NCBI RefSeq assembly: GCF_015471405.1 | Contig: NZ_BLVZ01000009.1 | Location: 186,001 to 250,000 of the forward strand | Direction: 5' to 3' | Source: Pseudomonas cichorii | Lineage (GTDB): Bacteria > Pseudomonadota > Gammaproteobacteria > Pseudomonadales > Pseudomonadaceae | Length of the DNA stretch: 64,000 nucleotides | In this document: in pieces, positions 1 through 9,001 of the stretch | Layout of the letters: each line of letters opens with the position of its first letter | Numbering within the stretch: the stretch's first letter is position 1 | Made by a program: the position numbers and the translations under genes | Notes under the pieces: model-generated | Databases searched by the model: none | Seen by the model: only the letters and a program-made list of their open reading frames with translations | What the model was told of the DNA's origin: nothing

Positions 1-1391
1 TGTCGGGCCAACAGCGGTTCGCCATAAAGGGTGCCGGAATCCACCAGACTGCTGGCGTAGTAGCGGCTTAGCTTGTGCAGACGATCTTTCTGTTCGTCGA
101 GTTTGCTTTTGCGCATCGGGCAACTGCTGTCCTGCTCGCTTGCCGAGCAGTTGAGCTCGTAGTTCTTCTGCAGGAAGTCCAGGTACTTGCCGTCGTCGAG
201 CATCTTGGTGCACAGGAACGCACCCAGATTGAGGCTGGCGCGTATGGCCTGGTCACGGGTTTCTTCCTGCTGCTGGTTGCTGGCGCGCAGCTGGTTTTCC
301 AGGGTCTTGAGCTGTTCCTTCAAGGCTTCGTCGGCAACCCCCGAAGCCAGAGTGCCAAGCGCCTGCACGGCATTCTTGTCGTTACCTTGAGCTGCTTCGC
401 CACTGCCGGTGCCAAGTTTTTTCCAGCTGCTTTCAATACTGCTGACCCGCTCGCGGGAGGTGAGAGTGCTGGACACCAGTGCCAGACGCAGACCTGTAGT
501 CTTGCTGGTAGCGGCGGTCTTGTCTTCGTAGTAATTGCGCTCCTTGCGCAAAGCGCTACGCAATTCACCCTGGGCCGTGCGGTAGTCGCCACCGCGCACC
601 ACATAGCCACCGGCCTGACCGTGCTGGCGGTCGAGCTTGTTCAGGCGGAACGGCTCGAACATCATCTCATCGATGTTGCCGAGCATATCGTGCAGGCCCA
701 GGGGGTTGGGCTTGAGCAGGCCCGCCAGTTGCAATTGGCCGTTGGAAGACTGGGCACCGGCGAACCATTCATAAGCGTTCAGTCCGTCTGGCATCGGATA
801 GCGCAGATCCCGGAACTCGGCAGTGCTGACATTCAGCCCGCCGCGAGCTGCAAACTCCCATTCCACTTCGGTCGGCAAACGCACAAAACCGGCCACTCCA
901 TCTTCCTTAGGCAACTTGTCGGCTGCGTTCTGGCGCAACCACAGGTTGTATTTGTCGGCGGCTTTCATGGCCTGCATCCAGCTCAGGGAGACTGCTGGAA
1001 AGCGTTGCTTGTTCGAGGGCGTCGGACATTCTGCCTGCGTCAGGGCGCGGTATTGCAGGTCCGTCATCTCGTATTTGGCCAGCAGGTAGTAACGCGATTT
1101 GGCGGTTTTCTCGGCGGTGAAGCTGCCCGCTATGAATGCCGGGTGAGTCTGTTCCACATAGCCCCATTCGCTGTTGTCGCCACCTATATTGATGGGGTAG
1201 TCGTCCAGCGGGCCTGCCAGGGGAATGAATACTTTGCGAAACACCATGGCGCCGTCGCAAGGCATGGGCAATACCACATCTTCTGCAGCGGGCATTGGGT
1301 TGTAGAGTTTCTCTTCCCAGGCAGCCGAAGCCTGAAGGCTGGCCAGGGCTAGTGGCACAAACAGCAAGTGGCGCCAGTGTCTAGAGTTCAC
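1..1391 (-). CDS. Secreted FGE-sulfatase (SUMF1-like) domain protein, partial
   Basis: Last gene of the srf operon; its 3' end lies beyond the left edge, so about 463 codons are visible. A GTG start at 1391 is chosen because GGAGAG lies 6 nt upstream; it overlaps the permease end by 11 bp. Residues 1-24 look like a Sec signal peptide (basic start, hydrophobic core, ASA-type cleavage). The body carries formylglycine-generating-enzyme fold hallmarks: RLPTEVEWEFAARGG, GLHDMLGNIDEM and YVVRGGDYRT. The later part (about residue 290 on) is a Gln/Glu-rich helical segment with scattered cysteines. FGE-fold proteins oxidise sulfatase cysteines, but many act as binding or structural modules; no sulfatase is visible nearby, so a catalytic role is unproven. 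Export fits the vWA partner upstream. Confidence 0.8.
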   Translation of the reverse strand, partial: MNSRHWRHLLFVPLALASLQASAAWEEKLYNPMPAAEDVVLPMPCDGAMVFRKVFIPLAGPLDDYPINIGGDNSEWGYVEQTHPAFIAGSFTAEKTAKSRYYLLAKYEMTDLQYRALTQAECPTPSNKQRFPAVSLSWMQAMKAADKYNLWLRQNAADKLPKEDGVAGFVRLPTEVEWEFAARGGLNVSTAEFRDLRYPMPDGLNAYEWFAGAQSSNGQLQLAGLLKPNPLGLHDMLGNIDEMMFEPFRLNKLDRQHGQAGGYVVRGGDYRTAQGELRSALRKERNYYEDKTAATSKTTGLRLALVSSTLTSRERVSSIESSWKKLGTGSGEAAQGNDKNAVQALGTLASGVADEALKEQLKTLENQLRASNQQQEETRDQAIRASLNLGAFLCTKMLDDGKYLDFLQKNYELNCSASEQDSSCPMRKSKLDEQKDRLHKLSRYYASSLVDSGTLYGEPLLAR

Positions 1392-2604
1392 GAAGACTCT
1401 CCGCAGGTTGGATTCTGATAGCCCGTGTGGCACCGACCAGTGCGACCAGCGCCGCGACTGCAAGGGCGAGCGCCAGCGCTGCCAGGCCGTGCAAAGGGGT
1501 GATGTGGCAAACGAAACTGCCGGTGATGCGTTGTCCACCCAGTAGTTGGTTAAAGGCCTGGCTTCCGGCAAGGTAGAAACACAGGCCGCCGAGGTAGCCT
1601 GCCAATGCGAGCACTACGGCTTGCAAGACCACGTAGCCTGCAACGGCCGGGCCGGTAAAACCCAGAAGTCGCAACAAAGCCAGGCTGCGGCGCTTGCGAT
1701 CGATATTGGCGAGAAAGGCGCCCACCAACGAAGCGATACAGCCCAGCAAGGCTGCACCGGCAATGACTCCGAAGATCACACCCAGCACATGGTTTATCGC
1801 TTTGACATTCTCGATATCGGCCAGTCGACTACCGGTTTCAATGTGCTGTGCGTTCAGCCAGCGCTCCAGCGGCGCGACACTTTCGATGTCTCGTGCATAC
1901 AGGCGGGCGCGAGCATAGCGGGGCGTCAGGCGTTCTGATGGCTGGCCGCTTGTGGCGCCAAGGGCATCGACCGCATAGCCATCGCGAAAGCGCTCCAGTT
2001 GCAGCAGCAGTTCGGGATGGACGAATGCCGCCGGACGCGAAAAGCCCGCAGCGGGCAGGGTGGCAACCAGGGTCAGGGAGGTTTCGCCTCTTTCAAGGGC
2101 TCCGTCCAGACGTCGCTGCACACGCAGGCGCAGAGTATCGCCGGTTATCAGGGAAAGACGTTCGGCAGCTGCAGAGCTGAGAATCACCTGGTCAGGCAGA
2201 AGTGCGCTGGCAGGCATGTTCAATAACGGGTCTGCGACAGCGGTGGGAATGATTTCGGCGTTGTCGACAAAACGGCCTTTGCTGCCGATCAGGTCGGCTT
2301 GGGTATTGAGCGAGCGGGTCATACCAAGGGCAAAACCGGTTTCCGGCCGCTGTTGCAGTGCGCTCAGCCATTGCTGGTCATAGTTGCCGCTGCTCAATAG
2401 CTTGATTTCCAGATTGCGTGGGTCGCGAAGTAACTCACCCTGCAACTGGCTGACCACGCCATGCTTGAGTCCGAACAACAACAGCAGGGGAGCAATCACT
2501 GCCACCAGCGAGGCCGCTATGCACAAGGACACCTTTCGGTCATGCCAGAGGTCGGCCAGAGCCAGGCCTGCCAACAGGCAGAGGCGCTCAATGGACCGTT
2601 TCAA
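1381..2604 (-). CDS. ABC transporter permease, FtsX/MacB-type
   Basis: About 407 residues from a TTG start (2604) preceded by GGGGGA; a GTG at 2634 in the same frame is the alternative. Topology is typical of type VII (FtsX/LolCE/MacB) permeases: one N-terminal membrane helix, a large periplasmic domain of roughly 200 residues, then three C-terminal helices and the usual ending ATRAIRIQPAESLREL. Such permeases couple cytosolic ATP hydrolysis to periplasmic work (lipoprotein extraction, hydrolase activation, efflux) rather than classical transport. It overlaps the ATPase gene and the FGE-like gene, so the pair probably acts on the secreted vWA and FGE-like proteins or on SrfA. Substrate unknown. 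Confidence 0.85.
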   Translation of the reverse strand: MKRSIERLCLLAGLALADLWHDRKVSLCIAASLVAVIAPLLLLFGLKHGVVSQLQGELLRDPRNLEIKLLSSGNYDQQWLSALQQRPETGFALGMTRSLNTQADLIGSKGRFVDNAEIIPTAVADPLLNMPASALLPDQVILSSAAAERLSLITGDTLRLRVQRRLDGALERGETSLTLVATLPAAGFSRPAAFVHPELLLQLERFRDGYAVDALGATSGQPSERLTPRYARARLYARDIESVAPLERWLNAQHIETGSRLADIENVKAINHVLGVIFGVIAGAALLGCIASLVGAFLANIDRKRRSLALLRLLGFTGPAVAGYVVLQAVVLALAGYLGGLCFYLAGSQAFNQLLGGQRITGSFVCHITPLHGLAALALALAVAALVALVGATRAIRIQPAESLREL

Positions 2605-3280
2605 AGCGCGTTTCCCCCGGCAGGTTGACTGCACTCAGGCGCGGCAGACCGAAGCTGTCCACCAGCCCCCAGTCATGGGAAACCACCAGCGCGCTGAGGC
2701 CCAGTTCGTCCACCAGCCCGAGCAGCAACTCGAACAGTTGTCGTGCATTGTGGGGGTCGAGTGCCGCTGTGGGTTCGTCAGCCAGCAGGAGTTGCGGTTG
2801 ATGGGCAATGGCGCGCACGCAGGCAACCCGTTGCCGCTCACCGATGGACAGCGCCTGAGGCAGTTTTTCCAGCAAGGGTTCCAGATGCAGAGCCGCGATG
2901 GCCCGTTCTACATGATCGCTTTTGTTGCTCAGCCCCAGCAGGCGCCTGGGCAGGTTGATATTGTCCCGGACCTTGAGGAAAGGCAGCAGCCCGCCGCTTT
3001 GCAGCACAAAACCCAGTGAACGGGCGCGCACATCGGCCAGTGCCACTTGATCGTCGGCGGCCAGCAGGGCAGCAATGTCCTGACTGCCCAACTGATACTG
3101 TCCAAGTGCGTCGGGAGCCAGCAGTAGCCCCAGCGTTTCGAGCAATGTGCTTTTGCCGCAACCGCTCTCACCAGTAATCGCCAGCACTGCGCCGCGTGCC
3201 AGATTCAACTCTGGCACATGAACCCGGTGCGCACTTGCGCCGACTCCTCGCTGTATCTTCAGTCCCTTGATCCGGAGCAT
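2588..3280 (-). CDS. ABC transporter ATP-binding protein (LolD/MacB-type)
   Basis: A 230-residue ATPase with Walker A GESGCGKST near residue 40, signature LSIGERQRVA, Walker B LLLADEPTAAL and a switch histidine in VVSHDWG. Length and motifs match the LolD/FtsE/MacB branch that partners FtsX-type permeases such as the next gene. The ATG at 3280 follows the vWA stop by 1 bp, and its own end overlaps the permease start, indicating translational coupling. It should sit on the cytoplasmic face of the inner membrane and energise the permease. Confidence 0.9.
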   Translation of the reverse strand: MLRIKGLKIQRGVGASAHRVHVPELNLARGAVLAITGESGCGKSTLLETLGLLLAPDALGQYQLGSQDIAALLAADDQVALADVRARSLGFVLQSGGLLPFLKVRDNINLPRRLLGLSNKSDHVERAIAALHLEPLLEKLPQALSIGERQRVACVRAIAHQPQLLLADEPTAALDPHNARQLFELLLGLVDELGLSALVVSHDWGLVDSFGLPRLSAVNLPGETRFETVH

Positions 3281-3281
3281 G

Positions 3282-5267
3282 TCAGGGCATCATTTCCAGC
3301 GGCACGGGGTAGACGTTGTCACGGGCGTCGCTACCTTCTGCCAGTGATACCCAGCGGTCCACATCGGCGTTGTACACCTGGTAATGGCGCAGTTTGGTCG
3401 ACAGGGTGCGGATGAATTTCTCCTGAGCCAGGCCATCCCAGCTTTTCCAGGTTTCTTCATCCAGGTTCAATACTTCACTGTGGTAGGGCAGGTCTTCCAG
3501 GTACTCTCCCAGCACGCCGAGCTCCGACAGTTTGGCGGTGCCGTTCTGCTTGAGCTGGTTGGGGTCGGTGCCCATGGTGGCGGCAACCGAACGCAGGCGG
3601 TCGAACATTTCGCTCGGGGAAATCAGGCCTTCGTTGGCGGCATCGAGGATTTTTTTCAGCACGTCGCTGAGGTCACTGAGTTGTGCCTTGGTCAGCAGCA
3701 CCCGCACATCAGTGGTCGGGACGTTCTGTTTGATCGGGTCACGGTCAGCGATCCATGCCTGGAAGACCGGCGGTGCCTGAGTGCCGGTTTTCTCACCCAG
3801 ATAGGCCAGGCGCATGGCATGACCGATCAGCGCCGCATCGTCGAGCATCTTCTGTTCGGCGGGGGTGGCCTTGGCGTTCATGGCACTGCCAATGGCATCG
3901 TCGCCCATGTAGGCGGCTTTCACCTGGCTGGTAATGGCGCTGGCCAGGGTATCGACCTTGCTGCCAAAGGTATTCAGGTCGCCGGCATCCACCGGGTAGT
4001 ACAACGAAGTGTTGGTGCCGCTGTAGGTGGACAGCGCCTGATACTGGGCCTCGGCCTTGGCGTGATCCTTGACGCCGGCAGCGGTTTTCAAGTGCAGGGT
4101 GTAGATGGCCACGCCAGGGTTACTGGCTTCGATGCGCACCTGCTCGGCATTCAGCCCTGTCTTGGACAGTTTGTCGTCTCCCTCCAGAGCGCCAGCATCG
4201 GTAATCAGAACTACATAGCGAGCGCCGAAGGGGCTCCAGTCCACCTGCTCAATTGCCTGCATGACGCCGGCATACGAGTCTTCGTCGAAGCTTTTGCTCG
4301 ATACTTTCGCCTGCTTGAGATCGGCGGCCTTGGCCAGGAAGTCATCACCGTCTTTCACGGTATTGGGGTCGGCGTACATCTTGGTGACATATTCCAGGCC
4401 TGGTACTGCCTGGGTGCTGGAGCGGAACGCGACCAGACCGAACTTCACCTGGCGGCCAAGGTTTTCCTTGGCAATCTGTGCATAGACCTTGCTGATGGCT
4501 TCGCGAGTACGCTCGATGTAAGGGTCCATGGATATGGTCGAATCGATCACGAACACTACTGCGGCGCTGAACTCCCTGAGCTGGCTGGCGGCGTCTACAG
4601 GCGGCTGCCCCTGACCCTGTGCTGCACCGGTCTGGCCTGCTTGTCCGACATTTGCCGAATCAGCCTTGCTGACCGAGGCGACATTGAGAATGCGGGTGCG
4701 AAAGCCTGCCTCGGTCATGACTTCTTCGCCACTGAGGACCGGCAGCAGGTAGAACTGCTTTTGCATGTCGATGAAGTATTCAGGCTCCTGGGCCAGTACA
4801 CCCGGCGCAAGGGTGTTTTGCTTGAGCTTGGCCCGCAGCGGGGCAACATGGCTTACCGGGTCCGGCGCATCGAGGATGCCTTCAAGGGTCTTGCGCTCCT
4901 TGAAGAACATCAACCGGTCGCGGTTGGCCGGGTTGGTGAAGGCCAAGGTCAACTGCATCTTCCAGTCCACAGTGCAGGCTGCAGGCAACCAGCCGCTGGT
5001 CTTGCCGAAACTGTCCGGGCCGACCTTCAGCCATTCAGCATTACCAGTGGTGGCATGCTCATAGACATAGAAGCGGCTGAACGCCGGTTGCTCCGCGCCG
5101 GGAGCGCCACCGGCGGCTGTGCTCAAGTGGCATCCGGGCGTGGTGAGTACGCGCTGGAAAAGGGTTTTCTTGCCTTCCTGCAGCAGCGGTTTGTCGGCGG
5201 CCAAGGCATAGCCGCTGCTCAAACACAGGCAGGCGGCGAGAGTCAGGGAAGCATTGCGCAGGCTCAC
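3282..5267 (-). CDS. Secreted von Willebrand factor A domain protein of the srf operon
   Basis: 661 residues from a GTG start at 5267 that overlaps the previous stop by 4 bp (GTGA). Residues 1-23 form a clear Sec signal peptide (ALA/ADK cleavage), so the protein is periplasmic or outer-membrane associated. A vWA domain begins near residue 234 with the metal-ion adhesion site DSTIS at 242-246, later a conserved threonine-containing segment (GDDKLSKTGLN) and ITDAGA. The N-terminal 200 residues contain Cys46 and Cys98, possibly a disulfide. vWA domains bind protein ligands through a divalent cation. A Q/G-rich linker (about 205-225) separates the two halves. Its partner is not known; FGE-like and ABC components are next in the operon. 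Confidence 0.85.
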   Translation of the reverse strand: MSLRNASLTLAACLCLSSGYALAADKPLLQEGKKTLFQRVLTTPGCHLSTAAGGAPGAEQPAFSRFYVYEHATTGNAEWLKVGPDSFGKTSGWLPAACTVDWKMQLTLAFTNPANRDRLMFFKERKTLEGILDAPDPVSHVAPLRAKLKQNTLAPGVLAQEPEYFIDMQKQFYLLPVLSGEEVMTEAGFRTRILNVASVSKADSANVGQAGQTGAAQGQGQPPVDAASQLREFSAAVVFVIDSTISMDPYIERTREAISKVYAQIAKENLGRQVKFGLVAFRSSTQAVPGLEYVTKMYADPNTVKDGDDFLAKAADLKQAKVSSKSFDEDSYAGVMQAIEQVDWSPFGARYVVLITDAGALEGDDKLSKTGLNAEQVRIEASNPGVAIYTLHLKTAAGVKDHAKAEAQYQALSTYSGTNTSLYYPVDAGDLNTFGSKVDTLASAITSQVKAAYMGDDAIGSAMNAKATPAEQKMLDDAALIGHAMRLAYLGEKTGTQAPPVFQAWIADRDPIKQNVPTTDVRVLLTKAQLSDLSDVLKKILDAANEGLISPSEMFDRLRSVAATMGTDPNQLKQNGTAKLSELGVLGEYLEDLPYHSEVLNLDEETWKSWDGLAQEKFIRTLSTKLRHYQVYNADVDRWVSLAEGSDARDNVYPVPLEMMP

Positions 5268-6304
5268 GGCTTGAGTTCCTTCAGACGTTGTGCAGCTTCG
5301 GCGTTGTCGGCCTGATAGCTGAGGATGGTCTCGTACCAGTAAGCGGCAGTGGCATTGTCCGGGGTGGCGAAGCAGGCGCTGGGTTGCAGGTACTTGGGGT
5401 CGTACTCGCGGGCATAGGCTTGAGCCACTTCGACATTTCCAGCCTGGGCGCGATTGGCGTACAGCCGCTGCGCGACACCGCATTGCTTGTTGGTCTTTGC
5501 CAGCTCGATGACCTTGAGCAGTGCCGCGCTGTCCGGTGCCTGCTTTATGCAGCCCTGGACAAAGTTCAGTTCAGTTTCGCTGCTCAATGCTTCGACGCTG
5601 CAGGGCACCGCGGCCACTGCCGGGGCAGGCGCAGGTTCTGCGATGACCGCTGGGGTAGTCGGAACTACGACGGGCTCGGGAGCAACTGGCTGTTTGAGCC
5701 AGAACCACAGACCTGCCGCGATAGCCAACAAGACCAGAAGGCCGATCAGCAACAGGGGCAGGCGGCTTTTGGTCGGTTGTGGTGCTGCTGACGGTGCCGG
5801 TGGTGTTGGTTCAGCGATGGGCTCCGGCGGCGGTTGTACTTCCTCTGGCTGTTCTGCCTCTGGTTCGAGAACCGGTTGTGGTATTGCCTGGGGCTGCGCA
5901 AGGCTGACAGTGGTTTGCGCTGCACCGACACCGGTTGCACTCACTGCAAGAGATGAGTTCAAGCCGGGAGCAAGGCGCATAGGGTTTTCATCTTCGGTGC
6001 TGCCATCCGGGCTGCGCAGGCGAAAATTGAATACACCAGTGGCTGAACTCAGCAGTAACGGGTCGACGATTTCCGGGCCAGCCTGATAGCTGATCGAGTC
6101 GCCATCGGCATCTTCCACGAAATGCTGAGCGAACCAGCAGGGTGCATTGCCCCATTGCTGGTCGTGTTGCAGGTAGTAGTCATCCTGGTTGCGCTGAATG
6201 GCGAACTCCAGGTTGCCAGCATCATGTTCCCAGCCACGTACTTGAAGAAAGGCGCGCCCTGGAGCGGGGGTTGCCAAGGGAGTGAGCTTGATCGTGATGG
6301 ACAT
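5264..6304 (-). CDS. Single-pass inner-membrane protein of the srf operon, unknown function
   Basis: 346 residues, not recognised as a named family. Three parts are visible: a soluble beta-rich N-terminal domain (about 1-115), a Pro/Glu-rich linker (130-180), one membrane helix at 182-204 (LPLLLIGLLVLLAIAAGLWF), a second Pro/Ala-rich spacer, and a C-terminal helical domain (235-346) with four cysteines and a Sel1/TPR-like look (KNKQCGVAQRLY-type spacing of helices). The positive-inside rule (TKSR before the helix) puts the N-terminus in the cytoplasm and the C-terminus in the periplasm. It starts 3 nt after the SrfC stop and could bridge cytosolic SrfB/SrfC with the exported vWA protein. Confidence 0.75.
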   Translation of the reverse strand: MSITIKLTPLATPAPGRAFLQVRGWEHDAGNLEFAIQRNQDDYYLQHDQQWGNAPCWFAQHFVEDADGDSISYQAGPEIVDPLLLSSATGVFNFRLRSPDGSTEDENPMRLAPGLNSSLAVSATGVGAAQTTVSLAQPQAIPQPVLEPEAEQPEEVQPPPEPIAEPTPPAPSAAPQPTKSRLPLLLIGLLVLLAIAAGLWFWLKQPVAPEPVVVPTTPAVIAEPAPAPAVAAVPCSVEALSSETELNFVQGCIKQAPDSAALLKVIELAKTNKQCGVAQRLYANRAQAGNVEVAQAYAREYDPKYLQPSACFATPDNATAAYWYETILSYQADNAEAAQRLKELKP

Positions 6305-6307
6305 GAA

Positions 6308-9001
6308 TTATCTCGTTTTGAAGGCCTGGATGACCCGGCCCAGGGCCTCGTTCTGCTCAGGCGTGATTTCTTTGCCCTTGCGATGGCCCACATTGTTCTG
6401 GGTATGAATGGCAATGCCGGAAATCCAGTCATCGGCAAAGATCACGCTTTGGTCGTCGGCTTGCGGTGCCAGAAGCGGGAAACGCCCCGGCATTTCCTTC
6501 TGATAGAAGGAGAACAGCGGCTGCTTTGCGCCCAGAAGGCCTGCAGGCCGCTGACTGGCTGGCTGTGCGGTATGACCGAACCAGGCGGCAAAGTCGTTGA
6601 GCAGCAGTTGTGCCGTCAGCACCTGTCGCTGAACCAGATTTTCCCTGCGCACACCGCTCTGCGCGCGCTTGAGCAGGGCCTGGCTGAGCTGCAAGGGCAG
6701 GTCCAGGCGTTCGGCGCAGACCACCAGCTCCTTGACCAGCAAGGCAATGGCTTCGGACGGCAACTCCAGCAGGTCCAGCAAATGCTGGCGACGGCTGAGG
6801 CCACGCAAGTGCGTTGCCCACAGGTTGAATGCGGCGCGGGCAAAGCGGTGTTCATGGCTCTGGTATTGCGGCGCGGCCACTGCGACAGGCGGCGCTTCGG
6901 CTGCCGGGGTAACCGCATCACCGAAAATGTCGTATTCCACTTCCGGGGCGCTGTTGGCGGGGGCCGCTTCGGTGGTTTCGGTAGCCGGGTTGTCGAAGTC
7001 ACCGTTCAGATAGAGGTCACGCAACTGGTCTTCCGGCACCGCCATGTAGGCAAGTAGTTCACCCAGTACGTATTTACCGTGCTTGGTGGTGGCGAAGGGG
7101 CGGACGATCAGGTTGGCGATGGCTTTTTTCTTGGCGCGTTCATCCTCGCCACCGGCTTCGTAGTACTCCTCAAGGCGTGGCAGCAATTTCACCATCAAGT
7201 CATCCAGTTGCTCTTCGATACGCTGCAACTTGAAGTTGATGTCGGCCACTGGCGTGAAGGCGGTACTGAAGCGGCTCATACCGCCATCATTGATCTTGAG
7301 CATCGCCTGCCAGGCATCCAGCGGTTCGGCGACGTGGCGCTTGACCAGTTCGTTGTTGCTGAATGCTTCCTGCAAGGCCTGCAAGGCGGCCTTGGATGAT
7401 TCATTGAAGCCGAGTTCTTCACCACTTGTCGCCAGGTCGATGAAGCTCGTCTTGAAGCGTGGCTTGCGTACCAGATAGGTGTTCTTGAACGGTGTGTTAC
7501 CCCACTGTTTCATCCACTCTTCGTTGCCGAAGCGCTCGATCATGGTCAGCTTGAGCATGTTGTCGCAGGACTCGGGAAACTGCACGGTCTCGCCATTCAG
7601 CGCGCCGCCGATGAAGCCGTCACACATGGTCAAGGCCCAGATCAACCCGCTGGCACGACCATCCCGCTGTTGGGCGCTGGTGCCCTGGGTCTTGTCGATC
7701 CAGCTCTTGAGCACTGGCCCCACGCTGACCACTTCGCTCTGCTTGAAGCTGCTGGTGCACATGACCAGCGCGTTCATTTCCTGCTCATTGGTGTAGCGCT
7801 CGAACAGGTAGGCTACCTTGCCGCGCAGCAGCAGCTTTGCAACCGGGTTGTTGGTTGCGCCACTGCTGTCCACTTCGCTGGCTTCGTCGATGCTCATCAG
7901 TTTCTGGCGGCTGCGATAGCCGGGGAAGTCCAGCAGATCGACGCTGTTGACGATGGAGTTGGCCGGTTCGTTGTCCAGACGGAAAATCAGCTCGTTGGTA
8001 AGTGCCGCCAGTTCGGCCCTGCTTACCGATACAGGCGTACGCAGGTTGCTTTCATGGGCCGGACGGACTTCCAGTGCGCTGTCACCGCTACCGCCCAGGC
8101 GGCTGAGGATGTCCACGTTGATGATGCTGTTGGTCTGGATCATCTGGCCGTCACGCTCGCTGACCAGTGCTGTGATCGGTGCGAAGACCGTTTCGGCCAG
8201 ACCAAGGCGGTGCAGGGCGGCTGCCAGTTGCTCATAGGTTTCGGTCATCTTGTTGATGCCGCCCCACAACAGGGAGAACAACTGAGCGCGTTCGCGAACC
8301 GACAGCCTTGGAGCCAGCTTGACCACCCGTGGCCAGTAGCGGGCATTCAGTGGGCGTACGGCGTTGGGGTAGTTGTGTTCCAGATAGTCCCAGAGCAGCA
8401 CGACGTCATCGCTGTTGACCCCCGGCGTCGGTTCGGTCGCTGCATGATCTTCAAAGCGTTGCAGCAAAGCGTCGATGTGTGAGTCGGTGATCTGGCTGTT
8501 CAGGCGCTGATGATCGAAGTCCTCGAACCATGCATTGGCCAGAATAATGGCGATCTCGATCTCGCGGAACAGACGCAACTCCACCGGATACTGAGGGTCC
8601 TTGCCGGGCTCGGCACGGCGGGTAAAGCGGGTGACCAGACCGGTAGCCTCCTTGCCGCCACCCACTGGATTTACATGCTTGATGAAATCCAGTGACTGGG
8701 TGCCGAACTGGGTCAGAAGCTGGCCCTTGCTGTCGGCAGCCAGGGCGGAAATCAGGTAGCTCTTGCCTGCCTGGGACAAACCGAAGAAACCTATGCCCAT
8801 GGGCGTTGTGGAGACGCGACCCAGGCTGCGTGCCAGATTGCGGGCGCGGTGCAGGTCGCGATTGAGCGGGACGGCCTTGGCCGCTACTTCCTCGACTTTG
8901 CCCGCCACTTCTTCCACCCAGTCCAGGGCCAGGCCAGCGCCCTTGTGTACTGATGTCCATGCGTGTGCGAGTTGAATCTGTTCGGTGGTCAGAGTAGTCA
9001 T
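6308..9001 (-). CDS. srfC: SrfC family protein, dynamin-like GTPase
   Basis: 897 residues; the ATG at 9001 overlaps the SrfB stop (ATGA). A P-loop GLSQAGKS at 74-81 is followed by a G3-like DFPG at 358-361 and long helical regions, the layout of a large dynamin-related GTPase; G4 is not obvious to me. The C-terminal third holds a low-complexity Ala/Pro/Glu stretch around 680-720. SrfC was named in Salmonella as an SsrB-regulated factor and annotated as a putative virulence protein; a molecular activity is not established. No signal peptide or clear transmembrane helix is seen, so it is probably cytosolic or membrane-peripheral, acting with SrfB. Confidence 0.88.
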   Translation of the reverse strand: MTTLTTEQIQLAHAWTSVHKGAGLALDWVEEVAGKVEEVAAKAVPLNRDLHRARNLARSLGRVSTTPMGIGFFGLSQAGKSYLISALAADSKGQLLTQFGTQSLDFIKHVNPVGGGKEATGLVTRFTRRAEPGKDPQYPVELRLFREIEIAIILANAWFEDFDHQRLNSQITDSHIDALLQRFEDHAATEPTPGVNSDDVVLLWDYLEHNYPNAVRPLNARYWPRVVKLAPRLSVRERAQLFSLLWGGINKMTETYEQLAAALHRLGLAETVFAPITALVSERDGQMIQTNSIINVDILSRLGGSGDSALEVRPAHESNLRTPVSVSRAELAALTNELIFRLDNEPANSIVNSVDLLDFPGYRSRQKLMSIDEASEVDSSGATNNPVAKLLLRGKVAYLFERYTNEQEMNALVMCTSSFKQSEVVSVGPVLKSWIDKTQGTSAQQRDGRASGLIWALTMCDGFIGGALNGETVQFPESCDNMLKLTMIERFGNEEWMKQWGNTPFKNTYLVRKPRFKTSFIDLATSGEELGFNESSKAALQALQEAFSNNELVKRHVAEPLDAWQAMLKINDGGMSRFSTAFTPVADINFKLQRIEEQLDDLMVKLLPRLEEYYEAGGEDERAKKKAIANLIVRPFATTKHGKYVLGELLAYMAVPEDQLRDLYLNGDFDNPATETTEAAPANSAPEVEYDIFGDAVTPAAEAPPVAVAAPQYQSHEHRFARAAFNLWATHLRGLSRRQHLLDLLELPSEAIALLVKELVVCAERLDLPLQLSQALLKRAQSGVRRENLVQRQVLTAQLLLNDFAAWFGHTAQPASQRPAGLLGAKQPLFSFYQKEMPGRFPLLAPQADDQSVIFADDWISGIAIHTQNNVGHRKGKEITPEQNEALGRVIQAFKTR

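Noticed and set aside
75..1352. Plus-strand frame of 425 codons at the left edge
   Set aside because: Antisense to the FGE-like gene, which shows family motifs, signal peptide and operon overlap on the minus strand.
3384..5315. Long plus-strand open frame (643 codons) opposite the vWA gene
   Set aside because: It is the antisense shadow of a GC-rich gene; the minus strand has a signal peptide, vWA motif and operon coupling, and the plus-strand translation has no recognisable domain.
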